Shown: one piece after another, positions 46,311-55,170 of the stretch
Layout of the letters: every line of letters begins with the position of its first letter
How positions within the stretch are numbered: position 1 is the stretch's first letter
Origin: Bradyrhizobium elkanii WSM2783
Lineage (GTDB): Bacteria; Pseudomonadota; Alphaproteobacteria; Rhizobiales; Xanthobacteraceae
Direction: 5' to 3'
NCBI RefSeq assembly: GCF_000472865.1
Contig: NZ_AXAP01000008.1
Span: forward strand, 1-64,000
DNA length: 64,000 nt
The notes under the pieces: model-generated
The model's database searches: none
What the model was told of the DNA's origin: nothing
What the model saw: only the letters and a program-made list of their open reading frames with translations
Made by a program: the position numbers and the translations under genes

Positions 46311-47666
46311 GTGACGACACAGGTCTTGGAAACGACAAAGCAGCCAGTCATCGACATCGGAACACTGGCCGAGGAGGGGACGTGGAGTACCTCGCGAAAG
46401 CAGGTGCTGCTCCTGTGTGCCCTCGCCATCATTCTCGATGGTCTGGACAATCAGATTCTCGGATTCGCAATACCATCGATGATAAAGGAGTGGAGTGTCA
46501 CGCGAGGCGATTTCGCTCCGGCCCTCGCGCTTGGCTTCGTCGGCATGACGATCGGCACGCCGATTGGAGGCATCGTCGGAGATTGGCGCGGACGCAAGAT
46601 GGCTCTCATCGCGTCGGTCTTTCTGTTCGGTGCGGCAACTCTGGCAATCGCCGCCGCACATGGCGTGGGTGAAATCAGCCTCTGCCGCTTTCTGGCGGGC
46701 CTCGGGCTCGGCGGCGCGCTTCCGGCTGCGACGGCCCTGATCGCTGAATTCACCCCTAAGCGAAACCGCAGCCTGTCCGTGATGTTGGGGATCGTCTGCA
46801 TTCCGATCGGCGGTATGATCGGCGGCCTGCTCGCTGCCCAGCTCCAGCCCGAGTACGGCTGGCGCATGTTATTCGTGGTCAGCGGCGTATTGCCGATGAT
46901 CGTCGCAGTGATCCTTGTGGTCGCGCTACCTGAATCTCCGCAGTACCTGTTGGCGCGGGGCGCCGATACGAAGAAGGTGGCGAAATCGGTACGGATTCTC
47001 GACAAGACTGCTGCGGCGTCCAGCGTCTTCGTCGATCGGCGCGATGTCGGGGGCGAACGCGCATCGGTCACCGCCCTGTTCATTGCTGCCCTCCGTCGCA
47101 CGACGACGGCGCTTTGGATCGCATTCTTCTTCTGCCTGTTGCCGGTTTACGTCCTTTATGCGTGGGCTCCCACTCTCCTGACCGGCAAAGGCTTTGACGT
47201 GCAGACGGCGAGCTTCGGCCTGGCGCTGTTCAACTTCGGCGGCGTCGGTGGTTGCATCGTCACCGGGTGGGCGATCGGCCGGTACGGTTCGCGGGTAGCG
47301 ATCCTGACGGTCGCTGGCGCGGCGACCGTCGGCGCGGCGATCCTGGCATCGATGCCGCTGTCGACCGAAACCCAACCATTGCTGATGGCACTTCTATTTA
47401 TCGAAGGCTTCTGTCTGCTCGGCGCGCAGGGCTCGCTGTACGCGCTGGCCGCCTACGTGTACCCGACGAATGTTCGATCGACCGGCGTTGGTGCTGCGGC
47501 CGGCTTCGGCCGAGCGGGGGCTATCGTCAGCGCATATGTCGGCACCTTCGCCCTGAATTTCGGTGCAACCATGTTCTTCGCCGTCATCGCCGGGTGTGTG
47601 GCCATTACGTTCGTGGCGGTGGCGATCATCGACATCCATCAGCCCGCGCTGCGGGCCGAACCGTAG
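46311..47666 (+). CDS. MFS transporter, aromatic acid:H+ symporter (AAHS) family
   Basis: A 451-residue 12-helix carrier from GTG 46311, preceded by GAGGGGGAGAAAG. Helix 1 carries LDGLDNQILGFAIPSMIKEW (the D-G-x-D motif of AAHS proteins such as PcaK and VanK), the 2-3 loop is GGIVGDWRGRKMALI and the 8-9 region EFTPKRNRSLSVMLG. It should import a benzoate-type acid, such as vanillate, for the demethylase two genes upstream. Confidence 0.87.
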   Translation: MTTQVLETTKQPVIDIGTLAEEGTWSTSRKQVLLLCALAIILDGLDNQILGFAIPSMIKEWSVTRGDFAPALALGFVGMTIGTPIGGIVGDWRGRKMALIASVFLFGAATLAIAAAHGVGEISLCRFLAGLGLGGALPAATALIAEFTPKRNRSLSVMLGIVCIPIGGMIGGLLAAQLQPEYGWRMLFVVSGVLPMIVAVILVVALPESPQYLLARGADTKKVAKSVRILDKTAAASSVFVDRRDVGGERASVTALFIAALRRTTTALWIAFFFCLLPVYVLYAWAPTLLTGKGFDVQTASFGLALFNFGGVGGCIVTGWAIGRYGSRVAILTVAGAATVGAAILASMPLSTETQPLLMALLFIEGFCLLGAQGSLYALAAYVYPTNVRSTGVGAAAGFGRAGAIVSAYVGTFALNFGATMFFAVIAGCVAITFVAVAIIDIHQPALRAEP

Positions 47667-48689
47667 CGATCTCGCGTCTGAAGGAGCCATCGAGAAGCGA
47701 GTATCGACCGCCGCCGGGCTCACCAAGGTCGACAGCGGTCGACGCGCGACCGGTCTTCGCGCTAACTCGTGAGGAGCTGCGAATCCACGGCAAGTACCCG
47801 CGAGTATGCATTTAGTGTGCCCCATTGCGGAAGAAAACATGACGTCTGACGGCTTCACGATGGGCTCGATCCGGGCGATTCTGCTATCGCTATCCTTTGG
47901 CGACGCCGGTGGTGATGTCGTTCGCCACCGTCCGGCCGTCTTCATTTGCGCAATCGATGAAGACAGCGTCGAGGGGGGAGGGAGGCCTGGTCGAACTTTC
48001 CCGCACCCGGCGCCGAGCATCGCGCCCGGCTCGTCAATGAGGTGCTCGCGCCCGCGATCGTCGGACGCAAATTCGAGAGCCTGCGCAAGCCTTCGAAATG
48101 CGCCGATCTTCAGCCTCCCATTTAGCGGTAGTGGTCTGGGCTACGGATTCGCAAGCGCCGATAAGATCAATGAATACGCAAGGTCCTGGGAATTGAGGCG
48201 ACGGCGCTTGACGCGCAACAGTCATGACGAGGTCTAAAGCGTTCCTGAAGAAGTGATGCCTATTGCGTTACCGCTTCCAGGAAAAGCATGGCTCTCTGGC
48301 GAAACCACTCTCGTTTATCTTTCCCGTCAACTTCAACAGCACTGACTTAGAATCTTCCAAAGTACCTTTGGAATACTTCCAAACATAGTGTCGCTGACTC
48401 GAGTCGATCGATGATCGAGACATTCTAAGTCGCACCGCACGCATTTGCGTTGCGGTCGCGATAGCGTCTCTCTAAAGAGGCGGTGCAGATCGCCAACAAT
48501 CCGAAGTTGTACATGAGGATACAGGCAACCAACCCGGAATGCGCGTTTGCGGAGGGGCTGATTCACGGGTCGTAAGTGTCGGCCGAGCTCGGACGCAGAG
48601 AGCGGATTTTCGATCCATGGTCGTTGAAGCCCGGTCGTGGAGCCATTTCACGTTGGGCGATGTGCTGTTTGATGAGGGGCTTTCTGGAA
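47667..48689. other. 1-kb gap with gene debris and palindromes
   Basis: No intact gene is visible between the aromatic-acid MFS gene and the TonB receptor. One frame (about 47992-48125) reads AEHRARLVNEVLAPAIVGRK then FESLRKPSKCADLQPPI and stops; it looks like a protein end but I do not recognise it. The right half (48340-48470) is AT-richer and dyad-rich and is probably the control region of the siderophore receptor. A small open frame from 47806 is not convincing. Confidence 0.45.
48344..48431. promoter_or_regulatory. nested inverted repeats upstream of the TonB receptor (candidate iron-responsive operator)
   Basis: TTCCAAAG-TAC-CTTTGGAA (48355-48373) is a perfect dyad, with a third TTCCAAA at 48377-48383. 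It is bracketed by GACTTAGAAT (48344-48353) and its exact reverse complement ATTCTAAGTC (48422-48431). A palindromic GACTCGAGTC (48396-48405) lies between. TTAGAA/TTCTAA arms resemble half-sites of rhizobial Irr iron-control elements, though the spacing is not canonical. The region lies 259-346 nt before the receptor start. Confidence 0.4.
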
Positions 48690-50972
48690 ATGCGACGTGC
48701 AGGTGAGGTTGGGGCGGTTGTTCGCTTTGGTGCGACACTGCTAGGTGGAGTGGCGTTGATGGCGTGGTTCGAATCGCCCGCTCAATCCCAAACACCGCAA
48801 GGCGGCAACTCCCTTCCTCCCATTACTGTCGATGCTCCGACGCAGCGGTCGGTCCGCAGCGCGCCGACCAAACGAAATGCCGCCCGGGTCCGATCAACTT
48901 CACGGCGCCCCACGGCGCCTAGCGCCCCGCAAACCGAAACCGCTGTCGTGCAATCGCAGCCGTCGCAGCCGGGTGTCGTGCCCGCCTTTGCGGGCGGCCA
49001 GGTCGCTCAAGGCGGGCGGCTGGGACTGCTCGGAAACGCCGACACAATGAAGGCGCCGTTCAATCTGACGAGCTACACGGACAAATTCATCCGGGATCAG
49101 CAGGCGGCGACGGTTGCGGATGCCTTGATCCTGGATCCTTCCGTGCGCAGTTCCCACCCAACGGGAGGTACGGTCGATTCCTTCAACATTCGCGGCTTTC
49201 CAATTAACGAAGGCAATAGCGGTGAGTTCGCCTTCGAGGGCCTTTACGGGATCGCGCCGAACTACCGCATATTCACGGATTACATCGAACGCATCGAAGT
49301 GCTCAAGGGTCCCTCAGCTGCGCTCTCAGGGATCGCACCCAACGGCGGCGTCGGCGGCGTCATCAATGTTGTGCCTAAGCGTGCGGGAGAGGACTTGACA
49401 CGCTTCACCGCGGGTTACGGTTCGGCCGCACGGTTCGGCGGTCACTGGGATATTGCGAGGCGCTACGGCGACAGCAAGGAATGGGGCGTGCGCACCACCG
49501 GCAGCCTGCGCGACGGCGACACGCCCATTGACCGCCAGTCCGAAACGACGGGTGTCGGATCGCTGGCCCTCGACTATCAGGGCGAGCGCTTCAGGTCCTG
49601 GCTCTATCTCATCGCCCAGACCGATCGGTTCGACGCGCCGTCACGTCCTTTCCTCATGGCTCCCGGCCTACAAGTGCCGAACGCGCCGGACGGTCGGCTG
49701 AACGTGACGCAACCTTGGGAATGGTCGCGCATCAACGATCAATCTGCCTTGTTGCGCACCGAATACGATGTAACCGATCAGGTGACGTTGTTCGCTGACG
49801 TCGGCGGATCGCGCACCGATGTCAAGCGATTCTTCGGTCTCCCGACGATCATCAATACGAGCGGCGACACGACTTCGACGCCCCAATTCTTCGGGCTTAG
49901 CGTTGATCGATACACATATGATGGCGGCGTCCGCGCCCGCTTCGATACCGGCTTCGTCCACCATGCGATCGCCTTCCAGGCCTCCCTCTATCATGACGCG
50001 TTGAACCGGCGGCTCACCAATGGCAGTCTGGTCGCGTCGAACATCTACAATCCGACCGTGGCGCCAACTCAGTTCGCAAACGAGATCAGCGGGCGCCCCC
50101 CGCTCTCGGACAGTGAACTCACGGGGCTCTCGATTGCTGACACCTTATCTGTGCTGAATGAGCGTGTCCTGTTGACTTTGGGTGTCCGGCGCCAGGGCAT
50201 CGAAGCGAACAACTATCTTTCCAATGTCGGAACACTGACGTCGTCCTACGACAAGAGCGCGACCACTCCCGTGGTCGGCCTCGTCGTCCGTCCCTGGGAC
50301 AACGTCTCTCTGTACGCGAACTACATCGAAGGTCTAAGCCGGGGCGATGTTGCGCCGCAGACCGCTTCCAACTTCGGCGAAGTGCTCCCGCCCTACATCG
50401 CCAAGCAGTACGAGGCCGGCGTCAAGGTGGATTTCGGTCGGCTTGCAACCACCTTCAGCGCTTTCCAGATATCGAAGGCGAGCGGCGAGCTGTCCGCCGG
50501 GCGCTTCGCGGCGACCGCCGAACAGCAAGTCCGTGGGCTCGAGTTCAACGTCTACGGTGAACTCATGCCCGATATTCGTGTCCTCGGAGGCTTCTCGCTG
50601 CTGGATGGCACCCTGACGAAGACCGCCCTCGCGGCAAACGTGGGCAACACGCCAATCGGCGTTCCGAACGTGCAGGCCAATATTGGAGCCGAGTGGGATC
50701 TCCCGTGGGTGACCGGGCTCACTTTGAATGGGGCAGTCATCTACACGGGCAAGCAGTTCGTCGACACAGCGAACAAGCAGCCGATCCCGGATTGGACGCG
50801 TCTCGATCTCGGTGCTCGCTATACGACGGCGATCAACGGCAGGAGGACGGTTTTCCGCGCGAACGTTCAGAATGTGACCGGTACGAATTACTGGTCGAGC
50901 GTAGCCTCATTCGGGACGTTCTTCCTGGGAGCACCGCGCACGTATCTCCTGTCGATGACCGTGGACATGTAA
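48690..50972 (+). CDS. TonB-dependent siderophore receptor
   Basis: A 760-residue outer-membrane protein. From ATG 48690 there is a signal sequence (FGATLLGGVALMAWFESPAQS), a TonB-box-like LPPITVDAP, a proline/arginine-rich linker, then the plug (ATVADALILDPSVRSSHPTGGTVDSFNIRGFPIN, IERIEVLKGPSAALSGIAPNGGVGGVINVVPKRA) and a 22-strand barrel ending in FFLGAPRTYLLSMTVDM with a C-terminal aromatic/hydrophobic pattern. It should import the ferric siderophore made by the downstream operon. Several upstream in-frame ATGs exist; GAGGGG before 48690 supports this one. 250 nt separate it from the biosynthetic operon. Confidence 0.88.
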   Translation: MRRAGEVGAVVRFGATLLGGVALMAWFESPAQSQTPQGGNSLPPITVDAPTQRSVRSAPTKRNAARVRSTSRRPTAPSAPQTETAVVQSQPSQPGVVPAFAGGQVAQGGRLGLLGNADTMKAPFNLTSYTDKFIRDQQAATVADALILDPSVRSSHPTGGTVDSFNIRGFPINEGNSGEFAFEGLYGIAPNYRIFTDYIERIEVLKGPSAALSGIAPNGGVGGVINVVPKRAGEDLTRFTAGYGSAARFGGHWDIARRYGDSKEWGVRTTGSLRDGDTPIDRQSETTGVGSLALDYQGERFRSWLYLIAQTDRFDAPSRPFLMAPGLQVPNAPDGRLNVTQPWEWSRINDQSALLRTEYDVTDQVTLFADVGGSRTDVKRFFGLPTIINTSGDTTSTPQFFGLSVDRYTYDGGVRARFDTGFVHHAIAFQASLYHDALNRRLTNGSLVASNIYNPTVAPTQFANEISGRPPLSDSELTGLSIADTLSVLNERVLLTLGVRRQGIEANNYLSNVGTLTSSYDKSATTPVVGLVVRPWDNVSLYANYIEGLSRGDVAPQTASNFGEVLPPYIAKQYEAGVKVDFGRLATTFSAFQISKASGELSAGRFAATAEQQVRGLEFNVYGELMPDIRVLGGFSLLDGTLTKTALAANVGNTPIGVPNVQANIGAEWDLPWVTGLTLNGAVIYTGKQFVDTANKQPIPDWTRLDLGARYTTAINGRRTVFRANVQNVTGTNYWSSVASFGTFFLGAPRTYLLSMTVDM

Positions 50973-51222
50973 TCGCTGCTCTTACAGTTTGGTGAGAGGC
51001 TTTATGGATGCTTATGGCTCGGTCGTGGGAGGAGGTGTCAGCGCATTTGTTCGCGCGTTAACCCCGCTGCCGGACACGCAGACCGGGCAGCTCGTTCGCG
51101 AACAGCCGGCGTGCCTGCAAACCCTCTGTTCCTTGTCGCTGCGCGTTGGCACCAACGACGCAGCGCCACCCTGAAGGCGCTTCCCGAACGGTTCCTGCTG
51201 ACAAAAAATCAGGCTGGTCGAT

Positions 51223-51654
51223 ATGCAAGTTCGCTTCCTTTCGCCAACATGCTTGATCCCGACCGAAGAGGTCGATCCCAACCGGGTAGCGGAGCTGCAG
51301 ATGCAAATCCTCCGCGCGGGTTGTTGGACTGTTCCGATCACGGCGGAGAAGGACGCTCTCTTCGTGATGGACGGTCATCACCGGCTAGCAGTCGCGCACC
51401 GCCTGCAACTGCCACTGGTGCCGGTGATTCTCTTGGACTACAGCGCAGTGCGGGTGGAGAGCTGGCGCGCGGGCCAGACGATCACGCCTGCGAGCATCCT
51501 CGCGATGGCGCGCAGCGGCCGAAAATTCCCCTGCAAGACGACGCGACATATTTTTGATCAGAGCCTGCCCAATTGCAACCTGCCGTTGGAGAGCTTGCGC
51601 CACCTTGCTCCGACAGAACGCGCCGTAGCCTATGCCGAAAGGGCGAGGCGATGA
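51223..51654 (+). CDS. ParB/SerK-fold protein, probable free-serine kinase (SbnI-like)
   Basis: A 143-residue single-domain ParB/Srx-fold protein. The motif [14 protein letters not shown] places D50-G-H-H-R54, the nucleotide-binding motif shared by the serine kinase SerK and SbnI of the staphyloferrin B cluster. No HTH or partition-type domain follows. SbnI-type enzymes phosphorylate free L-serine; O-phosphoserine is the substrate of SbnA. Its stop overlaps the next start (ATGA) in an operon with an SbnA-like enzyme, so this role fits well. Function is inferred from fold, motif and context. Confidence 0.72.
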   Translation: MQVRFLSPTCLIPTEEVDPNRVAELQMQILRAGCWTVPITAEKDALFVMDGHHRLAVAHRLQLPLVPVILLDYSAVRVESWRAGQTITPASILAMARSGRKFPCKTTRHIFDQSLPNCNLPLESLRHLAPTERAVAYAERARR

Positions 51655-53042
51655 CCTTGCATTGCTACAAGCCCGGCGCGGGCCTCTCACCGATTCTGCG
51701 GCCAAGCACGGCGGAGCTCTTGGCTGGCAACGGCCCGCTGCTGATCGATTGGGTCGCCCGACATGGGTCGCCGGTCAATCTGATCTGGCCCGAAGAGCTG
51801 CAGAGGAATCTCGCGGTACTCAGAGGCGCCTTGCGAGAGAGCGGCGTCACACACGCGGTCTACTACGGAGCGAAAGTCAACAAATCGCCGGGGCTGTTAT
51901 CCGCAGCACTGCGCGCAGGGGCCGGCATTGACGTCTCAAGCCTTTATGAGTTGCGGGATGCCAGACGGCTCGGCGCCGACGGCGCACAACTTGTGGCGAC
52001 AGGCCCGGCGAAGACGGCGGCATTCCACAACGAGCTTATCAACTGCAACGCTCTCATATCGGTGGATTCACCGGAAGAGCTCGAGGATCTGATCCGCGGG
52101 CTTCCGGCAGGCGGCCCGGTTCAGCCGGTGCTGCTGCGTTTGCGTCCCGCCAACCAGGCGCAGAGTCGCTTCGGCATGCCGGCCGCGGCCATCCGGCATT
52201 GTCTGTCGCGCATTGCTGGCGAAGGCCGCTTGCGCTTTGACGGGCTGCACTTCCACCTGAGTGGCTATAGTTGGGAATCTCGCGCGCAAGCGATTAGAGA
52301 GGCCGCCGGTCTGCTCAGCGAATCCCGCGCACAAGGTTTTGCGCCGCGCATGATCGACATTGGGGGCGGGTTGCCGATCCAATATGTCGATCAGCGCGCC
52401 TATCAGGCGCATCTTGGGGCACAGATGCCCGAGGACTACCGCACCGGGAAGATACCGGATTCCTTCTATCCCTACGGGGGAGAGCTTTCCGCCGCCGAGT
52501 GGCTGCGTTGTTTGCTGAGCGCACCGATGGCCGATGGCCGCAGCTTTGCGAACTATCTTGTCCATGAGGGGCTGGTGCTGGGGATGGAGCCCGGGCGAGC
52601 ACTGGCCGATCAGGCCGCGATTTCCGTCTTCCGGGTGTTGCGCGTGAAAGCCGTTGGCCCTGATGCCCATGTCGTCTTCGTCGAAGGCAGCAGCTTCAGC
52701 GCTTGCGAAACCTGGTTTGGCTCCGAATTTTTGGTCGATCCCATCCTGGTTCCGGCCACATCGCCGCCGATCGCCGCAAAATCTATCCGAGGTTATCTGG
52801 CCGGCCATAGCTGCTTGGACGAGGACGTCCTTAGCAACAGATGGCTCACCTTTCCCATCGCTCCGCGAGCGGGAGACCTTCTGGTTTACGCCAACACCGG
52901 CGGTTACCAGATGGACCTCCTGGAAAACGAATTCCATCGCCACCCGATGCCGAGCCGCCTTTGCGTGGTTCAGGATGTAAAAGGACAGCTAACGCTCGTC
53001 CCCGACACAGTAGGAGAGGCACAATGCTCTGCAGGACCGTAA
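51651..53042 (+). CDS. PLP-dependent decarboxylase, fold type III (SbnH/Y4yA-like)
   Basis: A 463-residue alanine-racemase-fold decarboxylase. PLP Lys75 is in [44 protein letters not shown] carries the stacking His; [18 protein letters not shown] is the phosphate-binding Gly loop; the second-subunit catalytic Cys is in [15 protein letters not shown]. The family (DAP/ornithine/arginine decarboxylases) includes SbnH, which decarboxylates a diaminopropionate intermediate. The sequence best fits the group called Y4yA after the NGR234 symbiotic plasmid gene. In this operon it should decarboxylate the SbnA-like enzyme's product. Confidence 0.83.
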   Translation: MTLHCYKPGAGLSPILRPSTAELLAGNGPLLIDWVARHGSPVNLIWPEELQRNLAVLRGALRESGVTHAVYYGAKVNKSPGLLSAALRAGAGIDVSSLYELRDARRLGADGAQLVATGPAKTAAFHNELINCNALISVDSPEELEDLIRGLPAGGPVQPVLLRLRPANQAQSRFGMPAAAIRHCLSRIAGEGRLRFDGLHFHLSGYSWESRAQAIREAAGLLSESRAQGFAPRMIDIGGGLPIQYVDQRAYQAHLGAQMPEDYRTGKIPDSFYPYGGELSAAEWLRCLLSAPMADGRSFANYLVHEGLVLGMEPGRALADQAAISVFRVLRVKAVGPDAHVVFVEGSSFSACETWFGSEFLVDPILVPATSPPIAAKSIRGYLAGHSCLDEDVLSNRWLTFPIAPRAGDLLVYANTGGYQMDLLENEFHRHPMPSRLCVVQDVKGQLTLVPDTVGEAQCSAGP

Positions 53043-54034
53043 GCCAGCTGATCGGCCAAACGCCGGTGATGCCGATTGCCGTACCCAACAGCGATGCCAC
53101 GCTCGTGCTGAAGCTTGAAAAGAACAATCCGGGTGGCTCCATGAAGGACCGCATGGCGCGCAGCATGGTGCTTGCCGCGCTTGAGGACGGGCGGCTCCCG
53201 CCGGGCGGCACGATCGTCGAATCGTCGTCCGGAAACACCGGGATCGGACTGGCGTTAGCCGCAGTGGAATTGGGCCTGCGCTTCATTGCCGTTGTCGATC
53301 ATCACGCCGCGCCGGACAAGATCCGCATGATGCGCGCGCTGGGCGCGGAAATTCGTTATGTCGAAGGCGACTATCGGGAGGACGAGGTTGCGGTGGTGGA
53401 GCGCCAACGGCTGGCCGCCCAACTCGGCGCCCAGCTTCCTGATGCGTTGTTCATGAACCAGTCCGACAATCCGGCAAACCCGGAAGGCTATGCCGGTTTC
53501 GTCGACGAACTCCTGGCACAGCTTCCTGACGGCATCGATGCCTTTGTCGGCTGTGTCGGCACCGGCGGGTCAATGACCGGTATCGCCCAGCGTCTGAAGC
53601 GGGTTAACCCTGCTGTCCGGACAATCGCTGTGGAACCGGCCGGCTCGATCGTCTTCGGCAAGCCTGGCCATCCCTACTACCAGTCGGGCACGGGAACGCC
53701 CGCCGGCGACGAAATCGGCAAGGTGCTCGACTATGGATGCATCGATGAAGGGGTGCAGGTCACCGACACGCAGGCCTTCGAAACAGCACGTTTTATCGCG
53801 CGGCGCCACGCGCTTCTGGTCGGGGGCTCGACCGGGGGCACCATCTACAAGGCGCTGGAATTCATTGCAGCCGGCAAGTTGTCCGGCACGGTGGTCACGC
53901 CCGTTGCCGACGGTGGCGAGAAATATCTTGGCTCGGTCTTCGACGATGAATGGATGGCCAAGCGCGATTTGTTGGATCCGACCATCGCCGCACAGCTCGA
54001 CGGCTGGCTCACCGGAAGGGCGCGCGCAGCATGA
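53024..54034 (+). CDS. SbnA-like PLP synthase (cysteine synthase family)
   Basis: A 336-residue fold-type II PLP enzyme. Lys41 in KNNPGGSMKDRMA binds PLP, SSSGNTGIGLALAAVELG is the substrate loop and VGGSTGGT the phosphate loop. It lacks the SxxK cysteine-synthase partner features and sits in a siderophore operon, so it is not a housekeeping CysK. SbnA joins O-phospho-L-serine and L-glutamate; a relative could use another amino acid such as lysine as nucleophile. AGGAGAGG precedes ATG 53024, which overlaps the decarboxylase end by 19 nt. Confidence 0.85.
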   Translation: MLCRTVSQLIGQTPVMPIAVPNSDATLVLKLEKNNPGGSMKDRMARSMVLAALEDGRLPPGGTIVESSSGNTGIGLALAAVELGLRFIAVVDHHAAPDKIRMMRALGAEIRYVEGDYREDEVAVVERQRLAAQLGAQLPDALFMNQSDNPANPEGYAGFVDELLAQLPDGIDAFVGCVGTGGSMTGIAQRLKRVNPAVRTIAVEPAGSIVFGKPGHPYYQSGTGTPAGDEIGKVLDYGCIDEGVQVTDTQAFETARFIARRHALLVGGSTGGTIYKALEFIAAGKLSGTVVTPVADGGEKYLGSVFDDEWMAKRDLLDPTIAAQLDGWLTGRARAA

Positions 54035-55170
54035 AGGTGACGATCTGCGGTGCGGGGCGCACTGGGCATTTGAATGCCGTGCTCTTCAAGCAGCGTCCAG
54101 GTATCACTGTTTCCGTGCTGACGGGGGCGGCTGCCGTCGCCGATCGATGGACGAGGGGAGACGGTGTTTGGTGGGCCCAGACGCCGGACGGCCACCTCTT
54201 GAGCGGACGGCCCGACTATGTCGGCACCGATCCGAGCGAGGCACTTATAGGCACGGACATGGTGATCGTGACGCTGCCGGCCCACGCGCGGCCTGCGCTT
54301 CTACACTCCTTCGCAGGGCATCTCCCCCGGGACAAGCACGTCTATGTTGGCGCGATTCCCGGCTTTTGCGGCTTCAACTGGCTCGCAGCCAAAGCCCTTT
54401 CGGGTACGGACAATGTGGTGATCTGGGGCATGAAGGACGTGCCCCATACGGCCTTTGACTTGGTGCCAGGCGAGCGGGTGCGCATGGGAGGGGCCAAGGC
54501 TCAGCTCTTCGCGGCGCTTCATCGCCGCGAGACTGCAGCGAGCCGCGCCGATCTCCAGGCGATGCTGGGTCATATCTATGAAGCCCCCGTCACCCTGCTG
54601 CAGGACTATCTCGAAATCACGCTGACACCGGGCAACGCATTGATGCATCCCGCCGTGCTCTATGCCCTGATCGGCCCTGGCGCGCCCTGGGAAAACAAGC
54701 CGTTTGACCGTCCCCTTTGCTGGTGGAGCGATTGCCCACGCGCCGGCGCCGAATTGCTGGAGGCCTGCGATGCGGAAAACCAGGCAATCCGCCATGCGGT
54801 CGAATTGCGCCTGGGCATTGATCTGAGTTCGGTGAAGCCGCTCCGACAGGAATTGATCGAGGCTTATGGCAGCCAGATCGAGGACGACCGGACCATGTAT
54901 ACGCTGCTGCGAACAAACCGTGCTTACGCGGGCATTCGCGCCCCACTTGTTCCCAATCCGGACGGGCCCGGCCTTGTCATCGATCGCGCAAGCCGCGCTT
55001 TCCACGAAGATATCGCCTTCGGGCAGGCGCTGCTGGTGGAATTGGCCACGCGGCTTGAAGTGGCAACTCCCGCTATCACGAAAACCTACAACTGGGCGCT
55101 CAACTACCATGGCGGGTTCACCGAAAGCACGCCGGCCTTTTTGCCCGCCAACTGGCCGGAGGAAGCGTAG
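54031..55170 (+). CDS. opine dehydrogenase (octopine/nopaline dehydrogenase family)
   Basis: A 379-residue two-domain dehydrogenase. Rossmann loop KVTICGAGRTGHLNAVLFKQRP at the N-terminus; the C-terminal octopine-dehydrogenase domain carries GNALMHPAVLYALIG with the probable catalytic His206, and NYHGGFTESTPAFLPANW near the end. Opine dehydrogenases reductively condense a 2-oxo acid with an amine using NAD(P)H; the metallophore enzymes CntM and related proteins belong here. In staphyloferrin B clusters the equivalent position is taken by SbnB, an unrelated ornithine-cyclodeaminase-type enzyme. Overlaps the SbnA-like gene by 4 nt. Confidence 0.85.
   Translation: MKVTICGAGRTGHLNAVLFKQRPGITVSVLTGAAAVADRWTRGDGVWWAQTPDGHLLSGRPDYVGTDPSEALIGTDMVIVTLPAHARPALLHSFAGHLPRDKHVYVGAIPGFCGFNWLAAKALSGTDNVVIWGMKDVPHTAFDLVPGERVRMGGAKAQLFAALHRRETAASRADLQAMLGHIYEAPVTLLQDYLEITLTPGNALMHPAVLYALIGPGAPWENKPFDRPLCWWSDCPRAGAELLEACDAENQAIRHAVELRLGIDLSSVKPLRQELIEAYGSQIEDDRTMYTLLRTNRAYAGIRAPLVPNPDGPGLVIDRASRAFHEDIAFGQALLVELATRLEVATPAITKTYNWALNYHGGFTESTPAFLPANWPEEA

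Noticed and set aside
47806..48237. 143-codon open frame between the MFS gene and the TonB receptor
   Set aside because: Composition is not protein-like along its length, and another frame in the same stretch looks like a decayed gene end.
50989..51174. 61-codon open frame after the TonB receptor
   Set aside because: No convincing start signal and no recognisable sequence; it lies in the spacer before the SerK-like gene.
51223..51654. ParB-like gene as a plasmid partition or replication marker
   Set aside because: No parA, no HTH and no parS-like repeats are nearby; the gene overlaps a siderophore biosynthesis gene and has the SerK/SbnI motif.
53024..54034. Housekeeping cysteine synthase
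   Set aside because: It overlaps the decarboxylase and opine dehydrogenase genes in a siderophore operon; SbnA-type function fits better.
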